Shown here: one piece after another, positions 55,963 through 64,000 of the stretch
How the letters are laid out: each line of letters begins with the position of its first letter
Position numbering within the stretch: position 1 is the first letter of the stretch
DNA from: Symsagittifera roscoffensis
Lineage: Eukaryota > Xenacoelomorpha > Acoela > Convolutidae
Direction: 5' to 3'
Assembly (NCBI RefSeq): GCF_963678635.1
Contig: NC_087070.1
Span: 28,930,048 to 28,994,047 of the forward strand
DNA length: 64,000 nucleotides
The notes under the pieces: generated by a model
Seen by the model: the letters and a program-made list of their open reading frames with translations, nothing else
Told to the model about the DNA's origin: nothing
The model's database searches: none
Translations under genes and position numbers: made by a program

Positions 55963-57190
55963 CTAAGAAAACGACTGCTATTTTTTGCTAGAAAGAATCA
56001 ATTAACTCCCTGCTTTCCTCAATGTTTGCGTGATATCTCTAAATATGAGATGAAACGATAGATAAGAAGTTACCAACAATTGCAACAAGGACAAATTTCG
56101 TTGCAGAAATGACCACCAAAATACTGGTTAACAAAAATCATCCCCAGCTAGCAACCACAAGTTCGGTGAAAAAAAAACAGTAAAATACCAAATTAGATTT
56201 AAATTTCATCTGAAAATATTTCGACCAAAGCAAGGGATTGCGAAAAAACCGTCTTTCATTTTCTTGGACAAAATTAAATTCCTGCATGGCTTGAATATGT
56301 GTCACCGGCACCATTTACATGTGGCACAAAACACAAAATATTTCTCAAATAGCGTTCGAAATTGGCTACACAACTCTAAATTCACTGCTTCATTTATGAC
56401 GAAAGTTATTTAGAAAACGGATTTCGCCTAGAATAGCAGAAGCTCCGCTTTGATCATGCAGTTGTCAAATAGTTTGTTCAAACTCAGACTTAGCCTCAAA
56501 ACTTAATATCAATTGGACTTTCAACTATCCTGTCGACCCTCTTCGGCCAACTTTGTTTATGCAAACAAACACCTCAATTAGTTCGAATTCACACATTGAA
56601 TCAATTTGGGCAATTGGATCTTGATTCAATGGGTATGAGGGAGTGCGGTCTGTATTTAGACAACCGCGTATTCAGACACTGTATTAACCAATCAGAATCG
56701 AGACAAGGAAGAAATGAATTTCATACCTTCCTTGTCTCGATTCTGATTGGTTATGCTACGTAACCAGGATAGAGGGTTCATTTTAGCGTAAGAAACAAAC
56801 AGTTACTTAACATACAAGAATTGTTTCTATATTTGTTTCATATGACACGCAGCTTCATTTGAAAGGCTAGCAATTTCAGGTTTCTGCTCTCCTATGTTAA
56901 GTCTGCACTTCAAAATTCCATGCCCGGATCATACGACAAAACTTATAAAACTGACACAGAAGCAAAATTGGAGCTTCGCAAAACTTGAGGCATTTAAGTG
57001 AATGAAAATGCTAAAAGAAACAAGGATAACAGTTGCTGTGCAATTAGCACAGAATGTTCCAACCACAAAAGATTTTTTTTTTCAAATTAAGATCTGCGAA
57101 TCAGGCACAATCGACAACATGGACACTCGAGCAAAATAATGAATCAGGTACAATCGACAACAGTAATAAATAACAAAAAACGAAAGAAAA
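55963..57190. other. Upstream intron or flank with a perfect hairpin
   Basis: No exon recognised. It contains a perfect inverted repeat at 56683-56753 (listed separately); the rest is AT-rich with nothing I can name. Confidence 0.45.
56683..56753. repeat. Perfect 27-bp inverted repeat (hairpin)
   Basis: The arm TAACCAATCAGAATCGAGAC plus AAGGAAG is repeated exactly in reverse complement after a short loop containing ATGAATTTCAT. It may be a small MITE; the ends TTAACC/GGTTA give no clear target duplication. Confidence 0.85.
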
Positions 57191-57199
57191 ATCTTTTTA

Positions 57200-58600
57200 T
57201 AAGGCCTACTGTATGTGTGCGGTCACAGATTGGGGCATTGGGGGCTTGGTAGCCGTAGCACGTATAAAATCGGCAACTAGATCGGGTTCTGTTTGAATTA
57301 TCATCTCCGGTGGTTGGCAACCAAATACCTCATTTCTTTCTTTATCCCAATTGGGGCATTCGTTGAGCCCATGTTTTGTGTCTTGTTTCGTTCTAACAGT
57401 GTGGACATGAGCCTTCCTCACTTTTCTCTTGTTTATGTAGTGTGTCCCGCAGAAAAGGAATTCTGCTTAGCCTCATGCGATCGATGTTTATCTGGAACCT
57501 TGCTTAACTAGCTCAGATATCTCCTTTCTCCCTTCTGCCGGCTACCATTTTCCTTTATGTTCCCTTATACACTCTATCTTGGAGTCTCTTCAATGCTGTT
57601 GATCTCCAATATGACCTCCCTTTCAGCCTGTCCGTTGATTCTTTTCCCATAGTGTTTAGTGGATGTGTGTCTTTGAAGCTGTAACATTTTGTAAGCAGTT
57701 TTGCCGCGTTATCTAAACCCTCTTCGAGTATTGTTTTGTTCAGCTTCGGCACGGGTTTGTTTTGACCGGGGAGTTTGCTGGGGCCCCATAGACGCATCTG
57801 GCTACTGCGTTGTTGCACATCTCAACGTTCTCTCGGTTTGTGAACGGTAAAAAAAATTCCCCGTGTTTCGAAGGCGTAAGCGCCACCAGGCCTAAGGTAG
57901 CCTTTGTACAGTTGTTGGCTTTCAAACCCTAGTTCCTTTTTTTTGCTGAGAGAGCGCACTGTTTAAGCCTTTGATTTTACTTTTTCTTCGCAGTACTGGC
58001 TTGTGTGTTGCATCTAAGTTGGGTGTCGATCTCGACTCCAAGTATCATTGTAGATTTCTTGTACTTATTATTTCCCCTCGTAATTTTAGCTTAAACTTTT
58101 TCATCGTCCACTTGTATTGTCAGATCATCTGCGTACTGGTTGATCAACACAGAAGAAGCATTTCCCTATATAGATTGCCAAAGTTCGGATGCAGCGAAAC
58201 AGTATAATAGAGGCGAAAGTGGGCTACCCTGCGGCATGCCTTGGGAGAAGACAAGGGTGCGACTCTTCTTTCCATCTGATTAGCGCTCGCCGGTCCGAAA
58301 TCCAAGCCTTCAACCAATTGAGCGCAATGCTACCTAATCATCTTTCTTCAAGGTCTTTGAGGCCAATCCTCTACACTTCATTAATCGCAGCTTTGAAATC
58401 GATCACTACAATAAGCTGTTCGTTTCTTTTTCTGGAGATTAACCATTGCTGTATGGGTAATGTTATCAATGACATCGGCTGTGGAGAGGTGAGCCTGAAA
58501 ACCTGCCTTTTCAGCTGGTATTAGACAAATTTCTTTCGCCCATTCAACGGGGCGTACAGGAACCATCATCTCTGTGTTTTTCCGATGCATGAGAAAAGAG
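57200..58600 (-). pseudogene. Non-LTR retrotransposon RT, degenerate
   Basis: Reading right to left: QAHLSTADVIDNITHTAMVN (about 58490), FSQGMPQGSPLSPLLYCFAA (RT motif B, about 58235), INQYADDLTIQVDDEKV (catalytic YADD, about 58135), MILGVEID (motif D/E area, about 58040), a GPSKLPGQNKPVPK area (about 57770), and a C-terminal HGLNECPNWDKERNE (about 57375), the HxxxxC end of a gag-like/CCHC knuckle typical of the C-terminus of I/jockey-like elements. Stops (after LWQSI, near 57960, 57555 and 57480) and frameshifts break it. The family differs from the RT fragments at 10-20 kb. Confidence 0.75.
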
Positions 58601-60090
58601 ATACTGGTCTATAGCATTTCACCAACTCGCTCAAAATAAGACTGTCTCAAAAAAACTTCAAACCGGTTTATCTCGACACTTCATGTAATCACGACTGAAA
58701 AGCTCTAAAAAGATATATCACTAAACCAAACCGATGACGATGATTGTTTGTGCCACTTGATTTTGAGAGAAAAAAAAACAAAAAACTTCGAAACTACAAC
58801 ATCCAAATACCAAATTCCTCTCAATTTCTATTTGGTAGCGAACTAAATTTACAAATATTCAAATGTTGGGTTACTCTACCACCCTTATTACCGAGAGCTT
58901 TTGGAAAAAACCCAAAGCTGCCAAACATCTGCAGCTTAACGCATAACCACGCAAAACGGGCATTTTTCTCGGTTTTCCCATCGACAAAGCATGCAATACA
59001 GAGAGTAATGTCGACACCAGCACGAAGACACTATCACTGGAAGAGGTTTGCCTTCGTCGTTTTTGCCACTAGAGACCCTGGGCGAACTGCAGTGATAGAT
59101 TTAATGAAACAAACAAATCGACCAGATATAAACTAAAGTTCCCTAACTCCATCCCTCTATCTCTCAAACATAATAGTTCTACAATTCAATCGGATGTTCA
59201 AAGGAGAGATCGATGTAATTACATCAACAAAATTTTTCAAAAACTAGCATGCAAAAATAGCTCCCCGCAAAACAATAATTGATAACAAGAGTAGCCGTTT
59301 ACTGTGCAAGAGGGACAGAACCGGATGGCAGCAGCCAACCGAAATTTGGACTAAACGCCAAAAAAATATATTTTTAAATTGCGTCGATTTTTGTCTGTGG
59401 TGCGATGACAGGACATACAAAAAAGCCTAGGATTTGGACATGTTCGACAGTTATGGTAATAATGGCATATATTAAAATAGCTTTTGTAATATACTGCACA
59501 AGCTTTTTGCAGAAACTTTTTGATTTCTTCAGAGTTTTAATTCGCATAAACCCGCTTGCTTTTTCACACAAATAAAACTTTAAATTAAAAATTTCACCGG
59601 TTTTTCTTGAGTGAAAGGGCTTTTTTATGATACTGTCATAGGTGTAAGACGAGTAAATATTTAAATTCAAACGGAAACTCTATTGATCAAAATTGCTAAA
59701 CCAACTGCACTCATTTGTTTCAGTGTACGCCAGACAAATAGCGATCAGAAGGTCAGCAGCAGCAGGTCCCCAGACGGAAACCGAAGACTGTACATAATTC
59801 AAAACTAGTCCCTATGTCATAGAGGAAACCACAATAAATTTTAAATCAATAGATTGAAAATTTATTATACTCAGAACACAGCTGGTACATATATCCGCAT
59901 AAAGAAATAACTTGAGTTTTAGTTTAATGAAAACTTTTGGTTTGAGTTTTCCGGCTTAACTACCGACCCTCTCCCTGGGTTCTCTTGAAGAGCTCTTTAC
60001 TTCCTATCAATTCGATTGATCATTATGCCACCCATCTTGGTGACCCCTTTCCACTGTCTTGTAGAGCGTCACTTAGCTTCCCCCTTTTTC
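58600..60090. other. No gene recognised
   Basis: AT-rich sequence. A 130-codon plus-strand frame (58744-59136) has no domain I know, and I cannot exclude that part of it is an exon. A 98-codon minus-strand frame at 59374-59670 looks like noise. The stretch 59700-60000 holds nothing I can name. Confidence 0.3.
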
Positions 60091-60097
60091 TGCTCGC

Positions 60098-60583
60098 TCA
60101 AACCGTCGGTTCCTGATGCCCCACTTGTTCAGTTCCCGAGGATTCGGTAGTTTCGTCTTTTTTGTACTCTTCGCCCGCGATTTGCTTCATTATCGCTTCG
60201 CACGTTGCGCCCGCTTGTTCGTTGCTTATTTCGCCCGCTCGTTCCTTCTCGTCGTCGTCCTCACTGTCGTCATCGCTGCTCGTATCAATCGCCCATCGCA
60301 TTTTCTTTTTCTCGCTTCCTTCGACACCGGTGTACACCCGCTTCTTCTGCGTATTGCGCATTGGCTGTTCAACGCCGGTTGGCAGTATACTACTTTTAGC
60401 CGTCGATGTGGTCTCTTTTTCGGGGACTCTCGTACTTGAGCCTGGGGTGCTTGCTGAACGAGGGCGTTGGGCCGCCTTTGGTACCGTTTGGTTCTCCTCT
60501 AGTTCTGATCTAAACGAAGCACCGCTACGACTTATTAAGGATCCTTTTTCATTTGAACCGCTAGTTTTTCGATTTGAGAACAC
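60098..60583 (-). pseudogene. C-terminal tail of the Ty3/gypsy pol region
   Basis: A 161-codon frame directly downstream (minus) of the integrase remains. Hydrophilic: RPRSASTPGSSTRVPEKE, KKRVYTGVEGSEKKKMRWAI, then an acidic SSDDDSEDDDEKERAGE block. Such low-complexity tails follow integrase in many Ty3/gypsy pol proteins. No chromodomain is recognised. I infer that it belongs to the element from its position only. Confidence 0.45.
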
Positions 60584-60699
60584 AAACGTTTATACCTCCG
60601 TGGATCCTTTGGGTCCGTGACGCCAGTCCGTTGATAACCACTGTAGTACTGGTCTTATGCCGTTTGAGCCACGATGGTGCGCTTTGGTGTGTCAACTCT

Positions 60700-61794
60700 A
60701 CGTCCTCCTCCACCAGTTCAAGCTCTTCCAAAACCCGAGGGACTTTACGATTTTGAGGGACATACTAGATCATTACGCTTTTCCCAGTCCACAGTCGAGA
60801 ATTTTTAGTGACGGTTTTTCGTAAGATTTCGGAGAACTGTGTTAGATTCTCTTCCATGATGAGCCTCAAATGGCGTTATTTTAGTTTTAGAATGCGGTAA
60901 GAATCGTAGGGCGCTTAACGCCTAGCTACCATTTTCTTGAATTTTTGACTTTCGTCTTCCTATAGGTACGTAAAAACATAATTTTTTATTGAACCGATGG
61001 TTCTTTCAACAATACCTGTTGCGCGGTGATCTTGCACCGGAGATTTTATAAGTTCAATTCCTTCGTAGTTGCAGAAACTTAGAATTTCGTTTGAAAAGAA
61101 TCCGGACGCATGGTCGATATGTAGTTTTCGTGGGTGCCCATGTGTAATTATTTATTTCGTTAGGAACTTAAGTACATTTTTGAATTGTTTTTTGAGCAAA
61201 TGCTGGCCGAAGGCCAATGCGAAAAACCGTCTACTGCTACTAAGACATATTTCTTCTGCTCTTTTATGTAGTTTACGGGGCCCCAAAAATCCAGTTGAAC
61301 CAAATCATTCGGTTTCGATTTGTATGTTGTATCCATGTCACTCTTTGGTATATCTGGTGGCCGAAAGGTTACGATGGATAAACGTCCATCTAGAGGCAGT
61401 TTTCTCGAACTGAGAAATCGTTGTAGTGCTGCGCGTAGTACTGCCCGAGCCTGGTGACGATTTCTTTTGCCCTTGGGTTCCTATTCCTTAGCGCATATCT
61501 TATGGTCTTCAAAATCGGGTCCTCTTCCAGGTTGGCCTCCACAAGCTTCAGGTTCAGGATTTCGGGAAATTCAAGTTTCTTTACGATTTTGCAGTCCGTG
61601 GGGACGATAGAGTAAACGCGCATCTCATTATTTACAAAGGGGTAGGAAAGACCGGGTATTGACCAGGAAAGGATAATTGTATTAAACTTTTTCGATGCGT
61701 TTGCTCTGGGCTGTAGTTTTTCTGGTGGTATAACTTCAATATCTGAATCAGAACTGAGGCTAGGAGGTTGACTTGGTACGCGGTTAAGAACCAC
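60700..61794 (-). pseudogene. Ty3/gypsy integrase
   Basis: Integrase joins retroelement DNA to the host genome. An N-terminal stretch (61794-61390) ends LGQYYAQHYNDFSVRENCLW, followed by DLVQLDFWGPVNYIKEQKKY (first catalytic Asp, about 61280), VAVDGFSHWPSA, then HIDHASGFFSNEIL (second Asp, about 61125) and SPVQDHRATGIVERTIGSIK (catalytic Glu in VER, about 61010). The C-terminal part (LEELELVEEDVELTHQSAPS, about 60710) persists. One or more stops between 61190 and 61140 and near 60960 break the frame. Confidence 0.8.
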
Positions 61795-61799
61795 ATTTA

Positions 61800-62373
61800 A
61801 GTTAACATTTCCGGATTGAGTTGATGTATATAATAGTTGACGGTTTCGGATCTGATTTCTCCGGCGAGTTATTAGAAGCCATTTTGATACTTGAACGTTT
61901 GAAATTTTGTTTGATCAAGCAACTGTATGTAGCTGGCTGAGAACAACGTCTGATTTGTTTGGAGCGCATATTTTCTTCGGTATGCAAATATATCGTTTCT
62001 GATTGGCTGATTTCCGGTTGCATGCATTCACGCCCTCTTGTGAGTGTTTATACCTTGGTCTTGCATTTGCATATTCAACTTTCCTTCGATTATTATTGGA
62101 TATCAAATTCTCGCGTGAGTGAACGCATGTTCGGACGCCCTCAACCTCTGGGTAATTTTTGAAATTTATTCACTGTTTGACCCTAGGATTTAACTGGTTC
62201 CGAGGATATAATGCCGCATTAATCATTCCTACTTTTGCTACTGTAAAATTCTCCTCATAATGACTTGTCTCCGGTGCCGCTGCCGACGGAAAACGTGATA
62301 AGTAATCCGCCATACCCACTTTTGATCCTTGGTGATGTTCGACTTTAAAATCGTAAGGTAAAAAACGATCGTA
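61800..62373 (-). pseudogene. RNase H to integrase linker of the Ty3/gypsy element
   Basis: At about 62320 the minus strand reads KVGMADYLSRFPSAA, the G..N..AD.LSR box that follows RNase H in Ty3/gypsy pol, then NAALYPRNQLNPRVKQ. The rest (to 61800) is broken and not recognisable. Confidence 0.6.
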
Positions 62374-62820
62374 TCATCGGATTAATAGCCTGAAAAATCT
62401 TTTATTTCCTTTCGGAGACGAATTTAACAGAGTTATTAACGCTTTATGGTCCGATATGACTGTAAAATATCGTCCGTAGATGTAATTGCGAAAATTTTCG
62501 GTGGCCCATAATACCGCGAGTAATTCGAGTTCGTTTGTCGAGTATTTTTTCTCAGCCGCGTTGAGATATCGTGACGCAAATGATATTGGGTGCCACCCAT
62601 TCGACCGGTATTGTTCTATCATGGCCCCCAGACCGTCATGACTAGCGTCGCAGATTATTCGTGTTTCCCGGTGTATATCGAAGTGTTTAAATTCGACGAT
62701 ATTCTTGACTAACCATTTGAGCTGTTGAAAAGCGTTGTCGCACGCCGGCGTCCAGATGAACTCATTATTTATGCTCAATAACGGGCGGAGAGGCAAAATA
62801 ACTTCTGCCAAATTCGGCAA
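62374..62820 (-). pseudogene. Ty3/gypsy RNase H domain
   Basis: A clean 148-codon frame: FIWTPACDNAFQQLKWLV (the W...C..AF..LK connection), RIICDASHDGLGAMIEQY (first catalytic Asp), FASRYLNAAEKKYSTNELEL (catalytic Glu in NELE) and FTVISDHKALITLL (Asp in SDHKAL). All catalytic residues seen. The RT upstream is frameshifted, so it would not be made in its usual context. Confidence 0.85.
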
Positions 62821-62899
62821 AAAATTTATGTAGGCTGTGTAGTGATCCCATTAGTGACTTCAACTGTTTTCTTGACTTGGAGGTGGTTTATTGAACCAA

Positions 62900-63640
62900 C
62901 AGAGCTTGGATTTTTTGAACCAACAGTGTAACACCATCTTTTCCTATTCGAAAACCTAGCCATTCACATTCGTTTTTGGCATTTCCGTAATTTCAAGGCA
63001 GCGTTCGATAAATCCAGCTTTTTAAGAATTTTCTCGACTAATGCATTGTGTTCTATCTTAGTTCCCTTCGATACGACGAGGATGTCATCTATGAAAGCGT
63101 TCGCTTCGGGGAATTCTTTGAGTAATGTATCTATAACTTTCTGGAATTCCGCCGGCATTGAAGTAAGCCCGAAAAACCCGTTCTTAAAGCGATATGTTCT
63201 CGTCAATTTTCCCCTTACTAACAAAAAATTGCACTGCTTGATGGTTTTTTGATCTAATGCTACTTGTCCCTAGGCATATGTGAAATCTAAGGTAGAAACT
63301 AGACAACACCTCTTTTCGTTCTGCTATTATCTGGTTTATCCCATCTCTTAATTCATCGATATTTGGCCATTGGTATTTATTTTTATGTACGTGTTTGTTC
63401 AATTCCCTTGAGTCCAGTGCTAGTTTTATACTTCAGTCTTTTTTTACTGTGATTACAATTGGGGACACTAAACTCTTCTCTGAACATTCTGGCAACTTGA
63501 TGATGCGTCCTTCTTTGATTAGACGCTCTATTTCCTTGTCCATCTTTTCTTGGAGACTGATTGGTACCCTGCGGCCTTTCTTTGATTAGACGCTTTATTT
63601 CCTTGTCCAGCTTTTCTTGGAGACTGATTGGTACCCTGCG
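62900..63640 (-). pseudogene. Ty3/gypsy reverse transcriptase, frameshifted
   Basis: From right to left: RRVPISLQEKLDKEI, LVSPIVITVKKD, then a stop, SIKLALDSRELNKHVHKNKY (about 63400, the 'S..V.V.KKDGS.R.C.D.R.LN' signature), then after a frameshift RTYRFKNGFFGLTSMPAEFQ (about 63170) and ANAFIDDILVVSKGT (catalytic FIDD, about 63075). A 67-bp tandem duplication (63511-63577 repeated at 63578-63644) shifts the frame near the start. Confidence 0.82.
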
Positions 63641-63644
63641 GCTT
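63511..63644. repeat. 67-bp tandem duplication inside the Ty3/gypsy RT
   Basis: TTCTTTGATTAGACGCTYTA...CTGATTGGTACCCTGCGG occurs twice in direct order with few differences. 67 is not a multiple of three, so it breaks the frame. Confidence 0.85.
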
Positions 63645-63699
63645 TTCTGTTGTATAGGTTTAACGCGTCAAAAAATTCGGCTCTTACTTTTGCATTACC

Positions 63700-64000
63700 T
63701 AGTTTTCCTATTCTTGTTAATAAACTCGGATATGACTTAGAAGTATGTTAGTAATTCGTCTAGTCCCTCTGCACTATCGCTGCTATCTTCTCCGGTAACT
63801 CCGATGACTCTTCCTCTTTGTACTAGCTCCAGTCCTAGGGTGCCCAAGTCGCGCCCAAGGATCGCTTAGTGATTTTCTGCAATTACGGACGTATTTGCCT
63901 CTGTCACCCACCCATTGAGCGCCATTGTCATCGCTATTTTCCCCAGTATATGTATTCAGTTGTTGTTTTAGTCCGGAAATAATTCTCGTATCGGTTGTAA
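63700..64000 (-). pseudogene. Ty3/gypsy protease remnant (runs off the window)
   Basis: The minus strand reads VIAENH, a stop, AILGRDLGTLGLELVQRG and VIGVTGEDSSDSAEGLDELL. ILGRD followed by L..LG is the C-terminal part of a retropepsin. The D-S/T-G active site would lie past the window edge or is lost. Gag and the LTR are not in the window. Confidence 0.6.

Noticed and set aside
58744-59136. 130-codon plus-strand frame
   Set aside because: Has an ATG and some protein-like parts, but no domain, homologue or splice context I can support. Kept only as a remark in the spacer.
60116-60620. Plus-strand frames of 107 and 152 codons
   Set aside because: They are the complement of the Ser/acid-rich tail of the minus-strand pol region; Ser/Phe-rich shadows.

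Overview
The window is AT-rich, intron-bearing metazoan DNA, most likely from an invertebrate. I cannot place it in a phylum. Evidence for a eukaryote: a multi-exon gene with GT/AG boundaries and matching phases, Penelope-like, non-LTR, BEL/Pao and Ty3/gypsy retroelement remains, hAT transposase remains, foldback elements and satellite arrays. There are no rRNA genes, no operons and no CRISPR.

Layout. 1-22 kb is a retroelement graveyard. Three head-to-tail Penelope-like element (PLE) copies (about 1.4-8.8 kb, period about 2536 bp) are followed by two long direct repeats (8.8-11.2 and 12.2-14.7 kb). Each repeat joins the C-terminal part of a reverse transcriptase (RT) element with a PD-(D/E)XK-like nuclease to a reversed non-LTR RT fragment. 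hAT transposase remains and more copies of the same families follow to 22 kb. 22-24 kb holds unidentified degenerate coding sequence. 23.8-28.05 kb is a diverged tandem array (about 139 bp period) whose unit is itself a long palindrome. 28.1-29.6 kb is a broken BEL/Pao gag-protease on the minus strand.

From about 56 kb down to 33 kb runs one host gene on the minus strand. I predict ten exons from splice sites and phase, plus a decayed copy of one of them, ending in a 2.27-kb last exon. The product (at least about 1300 residues, start not found) is hydrophilic and Ser/Asn-rich with an Asp/Glu-rich tail. I do not recognise its family. Phase arithmetic implies two pairs of mutually exclusive exons. 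One of these exons lies in a duplicated block together with a tandem repeat array. The introns carry small mobile elements: a 137-bp hAT-type MITE with an exact 8-bp target duplication, a foldback element, an inverted-repeat element, tRNA-like sequences and several dispersed repeats.

57.2-58.6 kb holds a degenerate non-LTR RT (minus). 60.1-64 kb holds a degenerate Ty3/gypsy pol (minus: protease, RT, RNase H, integrase) that runs off the right edge.

The most unusual signals are a PHD-type zinc finger inside the PLE RT between motifs B and C, a hammerhead-like fold at the PLE 3' ends, the palindromic satellite, and the mutually exclusive exon pairs. None of the mobile elements looks intact.
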